A stretch of 14,165 nt of DNA, taken from assembly GCA_025450095.1 (NCBI GenBank), contig JANWID010000079.1, forward strand, positions 1 to 14,165, read 5' to 3'. Position 1 is the first letter of the stretch; each line of letters starts with the position of its first letter. This document shows, piece by piece, positions 1-6,737 of the stretch. The position numbers were made by a program, and so were the translations under genes. Below the pieces are notes generated by a model, which worked only from the letters and a program-made list of their open reading frames with translations, was not told the origin of the DNA and did not search any database. This stretch comes from Bacteroidia bacterium. Its GTDB lineage: Bacteria; Bacteroidota; Bacteroidia; AKYH767-A; OLB10.

Positions 1-79
1 GTAATTACTTTTCCGCAACCATTTAATATCCCTTACGTTATGTTTTGGTGAATGTCATAAATGGCAAAAAACCTGCAAA

Positions 80-175
80 ATGGAAATGATAAACCGTAGA
101 CTTATCAAGTGGATCTTTATCGTTGTTGTATTAACAACTTTCCTGTTAAAGCTGGATGAAGTATTTGCATTTTGA
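80..175 (+). CDS. Possible 31-residue mini-ORF resembling a lone signal peptide
   Basis: An ATG at 80 (or in-frame ATG at 86) opens 31 codons ending in TGA at 173-175. The product has a basic start (NRRLIK), a hydrophobic core (WIFIVVVLTTFLL) and a Val-Phe-Ala end that looks like a signal peptidase site, followed by only one more residue. This is the architecture of a Sec signal peptide with no mature protein. It lies 55 bp upstream of a gene whose own signal peptide ends in a similar Asn-Ala-Phe-Ala. It is in a different frame from that gene, and reading on in another frame gives no recognisable protein. It could be a decayed gene remnant, a small membrane peptide, or chance. The rest of 1-230 shows nothing else I can support. 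Confidence 0.25.
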   Translation: MEMINRRLIKWIFIVVVLTTFLLKLDEVFAF

Positions 176-230
176 ATCTTCACTTCAAACAAATTTAATT
201 GAACAGGAATTACTGTAATCTTTATTATTT

Positions 231-1679
231 ATGCCAAGGAACAGGATGAGATCAAAACTGAAAACGAGGATGAGTATGCGGACGAGAATCATCGTTGCAT
301 CATCGATATTTGTACTCCTCGCTATTCTTTTTGTTATACAATTTAATATTGTTGATATAGAGGAATCAAATGCCTTCGCATCCGGTGACTATAGAACAGC
401 AGGATCGGGGGATTGGGAGAATGTTGATGTGTGGGAAGTATATGACGGAACTGACTGGGAAAAAGCAATTGAACCTCCCGATGAAACTGTAAAGACCATC
501 TTGCTGACAAATAACCAAAAGATCACCATAACTGATGAAATCCTGGTCAATAAAATTGAAATTGATGAAGGCGCCAGTTTAAATATTGAATCGAACACGG
601 TAAGGATTTCCAAATTCAACGAAAAGGGTGGATTAATTTGTAACGGCTCACTTTCATTAGGTACTGCCATTCTCGAAGGGAATGGCGATTTTATAATCGG
701 ACCCAAAGCGAAACTGTATATTGGTTCTGATGCAGGAATTGATAAAAAAGGGCTGTCGGGAAATGTACAGCTATCCGGGAAAAAGGAATTCCACCGGGAT
801 GCCATATACGTTTTTAATGGATCCATACGGCAACGTACCGGTAACGGAATACCTGCAATAATGTCGCACCTTATTGTAGATAATTCATCAGGTATCGATC
901 TCGATCAGCAGATTGAAGTGCTTAAAAAAATTGAGCTCCTGAAAGGAACGTTACGAACAGGAATCTATTCATTGACCCTGGGTACTTCAGTTAATAATAC
1001 ATGTGCAATAAAGTTTGAAAACGGCTCTCTGAATGGGAATGTTAAATCCTGGTTCGGCCCATCTAATATTTCTGAATTCCGGTTACCTGTTGCGGATGCA
1101 TCACAAAATTGTGTCCTTGAATTTATCTCGGCAAATCCCAGGTTTGGTAAAGGACTCCTTGAAATGAAATACCAGGAAGGAGTACCCGATGACTCCAGGA
1201 AATCACCATTTGAAGCCAGGCAGATCGTTGTAGCTATAACCGGTGCCGGTTATTTTTCTGCCATGCTTTCCAATGGTGCTGGTGAAGCATGGATGCAACT
1301 TGGGAAAATAAACGATGAAAGCAAAAACCGACAAACGATTACGTGGAATGTCATTGAGAAAAATGATCCTGTAAACGATGTTACTCACAATAAATCGATC
1401 TCTAATATTTTGTACGGCCCCGGTTATTTTAATGACCAGCTTGTGGTGAGGTTTTTCAGTGAACTTAAAACCACGGTGACTTTACAGATGATCAGTCAGA
1501 AAGGGCAAATAGTACAATTGTCGACCGTGGAAACTCAACCCGGGTATAATCAATTTGTTTTTCATCCATCAAACGAACTGAGCGATGGACCCTATATGGT
1601 GCATATTGGAAACGCTTCCGAAATACATACTTTTCGGGCGAATTGCCAGGTTGCAAAAAATCCTGTTAAAGGAAGCTAA
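231..1679 (+). CDS. Secreted beta-solenoid surface protein with probable type IX secretion C-terminal domain
   Basis: Residues 1-50 are a long basic N-region (six Arg and two Lys in the first 20) followed by a hydrophobic segment (about 20-38) and a likely cleavage after Ala-Phe-Ala at 48-50, so the protein should leave the cytoplasm. Residues 51-130 resemble the Bacteroidota module with a Gly-Asp-Trp / Trp-Tyr-Asp-Gly start and alternating hydrophobic strands (ITITDEILVNKIEI). Residues 140-300 look like beta-solenoid rungs, including FNGSIRQRTGNGIP and FRLPVADAS, a pattern usual in large exported proteins of this phylum. Residues about 394-474 resemble a T9SS type A sorting domain: GPGYFNDQLVVRF, then VTLQMISQKGQIVQ, GYNQFVF and DGPYMVHIG. 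An in-frame stop at 216-218 supports ATG 231, although ATGs at 246, 270 and 276 are possible. No enzymatic domain is seen; a surface or adhesion role is inference. It is probably unrelated to the paa genes. Confidence 0.75.
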   Translation: MPRNRMRSKLKTRMSMRTRIIVASSIFVLLAILFVIQFNIVDIEESNAFASGDYRTAGSGDWENVDVWEVYDGTDWEKAIEPPDETVKTILLTNNQKITITDEILVNKIEIDEGASLNIESNTVRISKFNEKGGLICNGSLSLGTAILEGNGDFIIGPKAKLYIGSDAGIDKKGLSGNVQLSGKKEFHRDAIYVFNGSIRQRTGNGIPAIMSHLIVDNSSGIDLDQQIEVLKKIELLKGTLRTGIYSLTLGTSVNNTCAIKFENGSLNGNVKSWFGPSNISEFRLPVADASQNCVLEFISANPRFGKGLLEMKYQEGVPDDSRKSPFEARQIVVAITGAGYFSAMLSNGAGEAWMQLGKINDESKNRQTITWNVIEKNDPVNDVTHNKSISNILYGPGYFNDQLVVRFFSELKTTVTLQMISQKGQIVQLSTVETQPGYNQFVFHPSNELSDGPYMVHIGNASEIHTFRANCQVAKNPVKGS

Positions 1680-1703
1680 ATTCAATTTTATTAGTCTTTG
1701 ATG

Positions 1704-1733
1704 TTCAATGAGTTAATTATGTAATTCATTGAA
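1704..1733 (+). terminator. AT-rich 3' hairpin after the secreted-protein gene
   Basis: Positions 1704-1715 pair with 1722-1733 around the 6-nt loop ATTATG, giving a 12-bp stem. The single non-Watson-Crick pair (G1712 with T1725) is a G-U wobble in plus-strand RNA but would be an A-C mismatch in minus-strand RNA, which favours a plus-strand transcript. It lies 24 bp past the stop at 1679. No U-run follows, so it may stabilise the 3' end rather than be a classic intrinsic terminator. Confidence 0.4.
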
Positions 1734-1858
1734 ATTAAATGCTATATGAATTAATAGATTTTCGAGCATGAGACCATTTGTAAATTTTTCTGTTTAGTAA
1801 TTATACAATCATAAGTTCCTGAATTGACCAAAATCATAAACTGATCCGGTTAAATTGG

Positions 1859-1866
1859 TAATTTTG
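1859..1866 (+). promoter_or_regulatory. Candidate Bacteroidota -7 box (TAATTTTG) upstream of paaA
   Basis: TAATTTTG exactly fits the Bacteroidota -7 consensus TAnnTTTG and ends 20 nt before the chosen paaA ATG, giving a short leader of about 15 nt. I see no TTTG at the expected -33 position (about 1835-1841), so this is a half match. The same box with the same 20-nt distance recurs before paaG. Confidence 0.4.
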
Positions 1867-1886
1867 TGAATCTCAAAATTGTATTT

Positions 1887-2813
1887 ATGTCTGAGGCACA
1901 AAGAGAACAGGAATTTCAACAGAGAATAGATTCTGGTGAAGTAATAGAACCCAAGGATTGGATGCCGGAACGTTACCGTAAGCAATTGATCCGGATGATG
2001 TCGCAGCATGCTCATTCAGAAGTAGTGGGAATGTTACCCGAAGGAAATTGGATTACACGGGCTCCAAGTCTGTCACGCAAAGCAATTTTATTAGCAAAGG
2101 TTCAGGATGAAGCAGGTCATGGTCTGTATATTTATAGTGCAACCGAAACGCTCGGAATTGACCGCAAGGAGATGCTTGAGCAATTACATACCGGCAAGGC
2201 GAAATATTCTTCCATATTTAATTATCCCACTCTTTCATGGGCTGATATGGGAGCAATCGGGTGGCTGGTTGATGGAGCTGCTATAGTAAACCAGACTGCA
2301 CTTGCAAAATGTTCTTATGGACCGTATTCTCGGGCTATGATTCGTATCTGCAAGGAAGAAAATTTTCATCACAAGCAGGGATACCAACTACTGGCTTACC
2401 TGATGCGTGGTACAAAAGAACAACAGGAAATGGCCCAGGATTCCATGAACCGTTTCTGGTGGCCTGCACTGATGATGTTCGGACCTTCCGATACCAATTC
2501 TCCCAACAGCGATGAATTGATGCGCTGGAAAGTAAAGTTGTATTCAAATGATAACCTGCGTCAACGATTCATCGATCGTACCGTGCCGCAAGCCGAAGCT
2601 ATCGGGTTGAAAATCCCGGATCCGGATCTGAAGTGGAATGAAAAGACAAAACATTACGAACATGGTGATATTAACTGGGAAGAATTTTATAATGTGGTAG
2701 GCGGAAATGGACCCTGTAACAGGGAAAGAATGCGTGCCCGGGTGAATGCTGATACGAATGGAAAATGGGTACGTGAAGCCGCGGCAGCTTACGCTGAGAA
2801 ACATAAAAACTAA
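1887..2813 (+). CDS. paaA: Phenylacetyl-CoA 1,2-epoxidase (ring 1,2-epoxidase) catalytic alpha subunit PaaA
   Basis: This is the catalytic di-iron subunit of the multicomponent monooxygenase that inserts one oxygen atom of O2 into the aromatic ring of phenylacetyl-CoA to give the 1,2-epoxide, in a cytoplasmic complex with PaaC and PaaB. From ATG 1887 the protein has 308 residues, close to the 309 of E. coli PaaA. A GTG at 1866 would add seven residues with no family counterpart and would overlap the candidate promoter. The N-terminal signature is near-identical to the family ([20 protein letters not shown], 41-60). Ferritin-like iron ligands are visible: Glu45, the first ExxH in DEAGH (Glu75, His78), and a second ExxH in CKEENFH (Glu158, His161). 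It is the first gene of a compact paaABCD run, 26 bp before paaB. Confidence 0.97.
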   Translation: MSEAQREQEFQQRIDSGEVIEPKDWMPERYRKQLIRMMSQHAHSEVVGMLPEGNWITRAPSLSRKAILLAKVQDEAGHGLYIYSATETLGIDRKEMLEQLHTGKAKYSSIFNYPTLSWADMGAIGWLVDGAAIVNQTALAKCSYGPYSRAMIRICKEENFHHKQGYQLLAYLMRGTKEQQEMAQDSMNRFWWPALMMFGPSDTNSPNSDELMRWKVKLYSNDNLRQRFIDRTVPQAEAIGLKIPDPDLKWNEKTKHYEHGDINWEEFYNVVGGNGPCNRERMRARVNADTNGKWVREAAAAYAEKHKN

Positions 2814-2839
2814 ATTCTTCATTTAAATTAAATAGAGCA

Positions 2840-3145
2840 ATGGCTGAGATGGACGGAGCCAACACCCAATGGAAGCTTTGGGAAGTATTTACACAAAAAA
2901 AATCAGGTTCGCCACACGAGCATGCCGGAAGCGTGCGTGCTCCAGATGCGGAAATGGCACTCCTGAATGCCCGCGACGTATATTCACGCAGAAATGAAGC
3001 GGTAAACATTTGGGTGGTACCTGCGGAACAAATAGTTGCATCCACTCCGGAAGATATGGGCCCCTTCTTTGATCCTGCGAATGACAAAATTTACAGGAAC
3101 CCGAATTTTTACAAAACACCGGAAGGTATAAAAATGATTTCCTGA
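2840..3145 (+). CDS. paaB: Phenylacetyl-CoA epoxidase subunit PaaB
   Basis: A small subunit of the phenylacetyl-CoA epoxidase, 101 residues against about 95 in E. coli. PaaB has no catalytic metal site; in known systems it bridges PaaAC heterodimers and helps reductase docking. Family hallmarks visible here are the N-terminal WKLWEVFTQKKSGSPHEHAGSVRAPD (about residues 11-36), the ALLNARDVYSRR helix (about 41-52) and the VWVVPA-like strand (NIWVVPAEQI). It starts at ATG 2840, 26 bp after paaA, and ends 4 bp before paaC, so co-transcription and probably coupled translation are expected. No strong Shine-Dalgarno precedes it, as is usual in this phylum. Nothing about it is odd. Confidence 0.96.
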   Translation: MAEMDGANTQWKLWEVFTQKKSGSPHEHAGSVRAPDAEMALLNARDVYSRRNEAVNIWVVPAEQIVASTPEDMGPFFDPANDKIYRNPNFYKTPEGIKMIS

Positions 3146-3149
3146 TTTC

Positions 3150-3941
3150 ATGAGCTCCGAATTATCACATACCGGATTATCGCAGCAAAAGGCATTATTT
3201 GAATATTGCCTGCGTCTTGGAGATACATCATTGATACTGGGACAACGACTGTCGGAATGGTGTGGACATGCACCCGCACTGGAAGAAGATATTGCAATTT
3301 CGAATATCGCATTGGATCTGATCGGTCAGTCACGTATCATTCTTTCTTATGCCTGTGAAGTAGAAGGAAAACAAAACACGGAAGATACCCTGGCATATTT
3401 TCGCGACGAACGCAATTACAGGAATATGCTGATGACGGAACAACCCAATGGGGATTTTGCAATGACTATGACCCGACAGTTTTTACTGAGTGCTTTTAAT
3501 TACCACCTCTATAGTGAACTTACAAAGAGCAGTGATAAAATGATTGCTGCATTTGCAGCTAAATCACTGAAAGAAATTGCCTATCATTTGCGTCATAGCT
3601 CCGACTGGGTGCTGCGTTTGGGTGATGGCACTAAAGAAAGCCATGAAAGAATGATGGATGCAGTAAATGAACTTTGGTTCTTCACAGATGATTTATTCGA
3701 TGGAGATGAAGTGGATGAATTGCTTTTGAAATCAGGCATTGGCGCTGACCTGAAAATTGTGAAAGCTAACTGGACACAAACAGTTCATTCCCTTTTTGAA
3801 AAGGCCAATCTTAAACTTCCCCAGGCGAATAATCTTCTCCGTAAAGGAAGTCGTAGCGGAAAACATACCGAGCACCTGGGATATATTCTGGCCGAAATGC
3901 AGTTTCTGCCAAGAGCATATCCGGATGCAACATGGACATGA
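3150..3941 (+). CDS. paaC: Phenylacetyl-CoA epoxidase structural beta subunit PaaC
   Basis: The ferritin-like partner of PaaA, forming the stable PaaAC heterodimer. It shares the PaaA fold but lacks a functional di-iron site. The product is 263 residues (about 248 in E. coli), the extra length being a 13-residue N-terminal tail before FEYCLRLGD. Conserved blocks in order are GQRLSEWCGHAP (31-42), NIALDLIGQSR, the DTLAYFRDER segment, EQPNGDFA, the KEIAYHLRHS helix (the vestigial metal-site helix) and a C-terminal HTEHLGYILAEMQFLPR. The start at 3150 is 4 bp after the paaB stop. The TGA at 3939-3941 overlaps an ATG at 3938 of paaD, the ATGA arrangement that indicates translational coupling. Confidence 0.96.
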   Translation: MSSELSHTGLSQQKALFEYCLRLGDTSLILGQRLSEWCGHAPALEEDIAISNIALDLIGQSRIILSYACEVEGKQNTEDTLAYFRDERNYRNMLMTEQPNGDFAMTMTRQFLLSAFNYHLYSELTKSSDKMIAAFAAKSLKEIAYHLRHSSDWVLRLGDGTKESHERMMDAVNELWFFTDDLFDGDEVDELLLKSGIGADLKIVKANWTQTVHSLFEKANLKLPQANNLLRKGSRSGKHTEHLGYILAEMQFLPRAYPDATWT

Positions 3942-4432
3942 AAAATTCATTGACAACAATTCGTGCGTTAGTGGGTGCAGTGCTCGATCCCGAGGTTCCC
4001 GCTCTTACTATCAATGATCTTGGAATTCTCCGGGAAGTCAGGGAATCGGGTTCAGGAATTGAAATATTGATTACCCCGACTTTTTCAGGTTGTCCTGCCA
4101 TGAATGCTATTGAAAGTGAAATCAGGCAGGTTTTGAATGATGCTGAAATTACCGGCTACGAAATTAAAACGGTTCTGGCACCTGCATGGACCACTGACTG
4201 GATTTCTGAAGATGGTAAACGAAAGTTGAAAGAGTATGGGATTGCTCCTCCGTCAATGTCAACTGAACAACATCTGAAAGCTATGCTGACAGGGAAAAGC
4301 GAAGCCACACACTGTCCTTTTTGCAATTCTGAAAATACCAGGTTAACCAGTCCCTTTGGGTCCACTGCCTGCAAAGCACTTCATTATTGTAACAACTGTC
4401 ATCAGCCATTTGAAGAATTCAAATGTCACTAA
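3938..4432 (+). CDS. paaD: Phenylacetate degradation protein PaaD (DUF59/MIP18 Fe-S maturation type with C-terminal zinc ribbon)
   Basis: PaaD is needed for epoxidase activity and is thought to act in Fe-S or iron-centre assembly of the complex rather than in catalysis. Residues 1-85 form the MIP18/DUF59 domain with the DPEVPALTINDLG motif (17-29) and TPTFSGCPA holding Cys52. Residues 84-104 carry the family block AWTTDWIS...LKEYGIAPP. The C-terminus is a cysteine-rich ribbon with CPFC (126-129) and CNNC (151-154), plus Cys145 in FGSTACKAL and Cys163. Two in-frame ATGs exist, 3932 and 3938. I chose 3938 because it gives an ATGA overlap with paaC, and the resulting 164 residues match the 165 of E. 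coli PaaD. The next gene downstream is not paaE as in E. coli but paaG, after 95 bp. Confidence 0.95.
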   Translation: MKNSLTTIRALVGAVLDPEVPALTINDLGILREVRESGSGIEILITPTFSGCPAMNAIESEIRQVLNDAEITGYEIKTVLAPAWTTDWISEDGKRKLKEYGIAPPSMSTEQHLKAMLTGKSEATHCPFCNSENTRLTSPFGSTACKALHYCNNCHQPFEEFKCH

Positions 4433-4499
4433 TATATTTTGGCAGCGGATTCCTTTTGATACAGTAAGCACACCTTTTTCTATTCACAAGGGCTTTTAG

Positions 4500-4507
4500 T
4501 ACTTTTG
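4500..4507 (+). promoter_or_regulatory. Candidate -7 box (TACTTTTG) upstream of paaG
   Basis: TACTTTTG fits TAnnTTTG and ends 20 nt before the paaG ATG, the same spacing as the paaA box. A weak -33 candidate is TTTT at 4476-4479, 20 nt upstream. It lies in the 95-bp gap after paaD, the only sizeable gap in the paaA-paaH run, so paaGH may also be transcribed separately from paaABCD. Confidence 0.35.
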
Positions 4508-4527
4508 AAGAGTTATTCTCAAAGCCA

Positions 4528-5301
4528 ATGACAATTAACTTTATTATCGAAGAGGGAGTTGGAAAAATACTGTTCAACCGTCCGGAAGTACTGAATAGCT
4601 TTAACCGTGAAATGGCCATGGCTTTTCAAAAAGTACTGAGTGAGTGTGAAAAAAATGACCAGATCAGGGCATTGCATATTTCCGGTGAAGGCCGGGCCTT
4701 TTGTGCCGGACAGGATCTTGCCGAAGCAATTGCTGAGGATGGTCCCGGATTGAGCACTATTGTCCGTGAACATTATAATCCCATAATTTCAATGATCCGG
4801 TCGATTGAAAAGCCGGTGGTTTGTGCAGTGAACGGTGTAGCAGCCGGAGCGGGTGCGAATATCGCCCTGGCGTGTGATATTATTTATGCCGGAGCATCGG
4901 CAACATTCATCCAGGCTTTCAGTAAAATTGGTCTGATTCCCGACAGCGGCGGTACTTTTTTTCTTCCCCGACTGATTGGTATGCAACGGGCTACTGCACT
5001 GATGATGCTTGCTGAAAAAGTAACGGCTGCTGATGCGCTGCAGATGGGAATGATTTACAAAGTTTGTGACGACAGTGAGCTGCAACAGGTTTCCATGCAA
5101 ACCGCAAAAAAACTTTCTCTTATGGCTACTAAAGGTTTGGGATATACGAAAAGAGCGCTGAATCTTTCTCTTTTCAACAATCTTGATGATCAACTTGATG
5201 TAGAGGAAAATTTGCAGACAAAGGCCGGCAATACCGAAGATTATAAAGAAGGCGTTGATGCTTTCCTGAACAAGAGAAGTCCTGTTTTTAAAGGTGCCTG
5301 A
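4528..5301 (+). CDS. paaG: Ring 1,2-epoxyphenylacetyl-CoA isomerase (oxepin-CoA forming) PaaG
   Basis: A crotonase-fold enzyme that isomerises 1,2-epoxyphenylacetyl-CoA to oxepin-CoA and also shifts double bonds in a later beta-oxidation intermediate. It has 257 residues (262 in E. coli). The PaaG assignment rests on strings typical of PaaG rather than of generic enoyl-CoA hydratases: NRPEVLNSFN (17-26), FCAGQDL (58-64, first oxyanion-hole element), CAVNGVAAGAGA (99-110, second oxyanion-hole element), FSKIGLIPDSGGT (131-143) with the catalytic Asp139, and the C-terminal EGVDAFLNKRSPVF. PaaF, the dehydroadipyl-CoA hydratase, would be a close paralogue and is not in the window, so some hydratase activity by this protein cannot be excluded. 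It ends 1 bp before the paaH ATG. Confidence 0.92.
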   Translation: MTINFIIEEGVGKILFNRPEVLNSFNREMAMAFQKVLSECEKNDQIRALHISGEGRAFCAGQDLAEAIAEDGPGLSTIVREHYNPIISMIRSIEKPVVCAVNGVAAGAGANIALACDIIYAGASATFIQAFSKIGLIPDSGGTFFLPRLIGMQRATALMMLAEKVTAADALQMGMIYKVCDDSELQQVSMQTAKKLSLMATKGLGYTKRALNLSLFNNLDDQLDVEENLQTKAGNTEDYKEGVDAFLNKRSPVFKGA

Positions 5302-5302
5302 T

Positions 5303-6469
5303 ATGCCGGGAAAAATAAAAGTAGGTGTTGCCGGTGCAGGGGCCATGGGTAGTGGTATTGCACAAGTGGCGGCAATGTCAGGGCATAAAGTCGTTTTGTT
5401 TGATACGAATACGGAATCTCTGACCAAAGCACAAACTTCGGTTCACAATAATTTCGCAAAACTTATTGAAAAAGGAAAACTGGATCCTGTAGTCGCAGAA
5501 TCTTATATTAATGCTATCAGCTTTACCGGCAATCCTGATTCTTTTACAGGATGCGGGCTGGTTATTGAAGCAATTATTGAAAATCTTGAAGCCAAAAAAG
5601 AGCTTTTCAAAATTATTGAAGCCAAAGTCAAAACAGATTGCATCCTGGCTACGAACACTTCCTCGCTTGCTATAGTTGCAGTGGCAACGGCATGCAGTGA
5701 AAGGGAAAGGGTAGTGGGAATTCATTTTTTTAACCCCGCAACCCTTATGCAATTGGTGGAAATTATACCGGCTTTTACAACTTCGAATGAAACAACTGCA
5801 AGAGCGCGGGATATTGTTAATTCATGGGGAAAGACTACAGTGCTGGCAAAAGATACTCCTGGATTTATTGTGAATCGTATAGCACGACCATTTTATGGAG
5901 AAGCTATAAAAATTTACGAAGAAGGAATTGCAGATATACCAACGATTGACCGGGCAATGAAAACATATGGAGGATTTAAAATGGGCCCTTTTGAACTGAT
6001 GGATTTTATCGGGAACGATATCAATTACAAGGTAACGGAAACCGTATGGGAACAGTTCTTTTACGACCCGCGTTATCGTCCATCGATAACGCAAAAACGT
6101 TTGTATGAAGCAGGACTGTTTGGACGTAAGAGCGGAAGAGGATATTACCGCTATGATAAACCACAGGGAGAAGTGAGTTCGGGTGAAAACCCAATGCTGG
6201 AAAAATCGATCTTCAACAGGATCCTGGCCATGCTTATCAATGAGGCGGCTGAAGCACTATATCTTAATATTGCTTCACGCGATGATATTGATTTGGCTAT
6301 GACAAAAGGCGTGAACTACCCAAAAGGCCTGTTAAAATGGGCAGATGAAACAGGTATCGGGAATGTTCTCCATTCTCTGAATACATTGCAGGATGATTAC
6401 GGTGATGATCGTTACCGGCCAGGTTTGTTATTGAAAAAAATGCATGCTGAAAAGCGAACTTTTTACTGA
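5303..6469 (+). CDS. paaH: 3-hydroxyacyl-CoA dehydrogenase PaaH (3-hydroxyadipyl-CoA oxidation)
   Basis: An NAD-dependent dehydrogenase that oxidises 3-hydroxyadipyl-CoA to 3-oxoadipyl-CoA, the substrate of the thiolase PaaJ. The Rossmann domain opens with VGVAGAGAMGSG (GxGxxG at Gly11, Gly13, Gly16) and contains VIEAIIENLEAKKELF. Catalytic elements are TNTSS (118-121), His141 in HFFNP, Glu153 and Asn191 in TPGFIVNR. A first C-terminal helical domain (about 187-286) ends in FGRKSGRGYYRY, and a second, shorter copy follows (about 304-374: INEAAEAL, GVNYPKGLLKWAD, DDRYRP). With 388 residues it lacks the roughly 85-residue linker of the 475-residue E. coli PaaH. ATG 5303, 1 bp after paaG, is preferred to the GTG at 5294, which overlaps paaG by 8 bp. 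Its stop overlaps a convergent small gene. Confidence 0.93.
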   Translation: MPGKIKVGVAGAGAMGSGIAQVAAMSGHKVVLFDTNTESLTKAQTSVHNNFAKLIEKGKLDPVVAESYINAISFTGNPDSFTGCGLVIEAIIENLEAKKELFKIIEAKVKTDCILATNTSSLAIVAVATACSERERVVGIHFFNPATLMQLVEIIPAFTTSNETTARARDIVNSWGKTTVLAKDTPGFIVNRIARPFYGEAIKIYEEGIADIPTIDRAMKTYGGFKMGPFELMDFIGNDINYKVTETVWEQFFYDPRYRPSITQKRLYEAGLFGRKSGRGYYRYDKPQGEVSSGENPMLEKSIFNRILAMLINEAAEALYLNIASRDDIDLAMTKGVNYPKGLLKWADETGIGNVLHSLNTLQDDYGDDRYRPGLLLKKMHAEKRTFY

Positions 6470-6726
6470 TCTGTAGCACCATCGTTTTTGAGACGGTGCA
6501 ATAAATCTGTTCCTGCTGCAAGCTTTCGGATCAACTCCATTTCCGCTCCCGACAGTTCCTTAAATTTTGCCTGAAGATTGCCGGAATTGTTTTCAATTCT
6601 TAAATCTTCATTAAAAAGCAGGTAAGAAAGCATATCAGCGCGAAGCTTTTCTTTATCGGAATTGTTCAATTGCGATTCAAGCAATCTGAACTGACTGATA
6701 ATTTTATGATAAGAATTTTCCGGCAT
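6463..6726 (-). CDS. Small protein of unknown function behind the histidine kinases
   Basis: An 87-residue open frame with ATG at 6726-6724 and stop at 6465-6463. I do not recognise it. It appears soluble, charged and mainly helical (for example SDKEKLRADMLSYLLF and SGAEMELIRKLAAGTDLLHRL), with no signal peptide, membrane span, Cys or metal motif. It starts 11 bp after the stop of the upstream kinase gene on the same strand, so it is probably the last gene of that operon and may be a small partner or modulator of the kinases, which is inference. Its last 7 bp overlap the 3' end of paaH tail to tail. The tight spacing and plausible composition support it as a real gene, but its length alone does not prove coding. 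Confidence 0.6.
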   Translation of the reverse strand: MPENSYHKIISQFRLLESQLNNSDKEKLRADMLSYLLFNEDLRIENNSGNLQAKFKELSGAEMELIRKLAAGTDLLHRLKNDGATDQ

Positions 6727-6737
6727 TTCAAAAGACC

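Noticed and set aside
1866..1886. GTG start giving PaaA seven extra residues
   Set aside because: The extra residues are absent from the family, and this start would lie within the candidate -7 box; ATG 1887 gives the standard length.
4789..5427. A 212-codon minus-strand open frame opposite paaG and paaH
   Set aside because: It lies antisense to two well-supported conserved genes, has no recognisable protein features and an irregular composition, and is explained by the opposite-strand coding bias.
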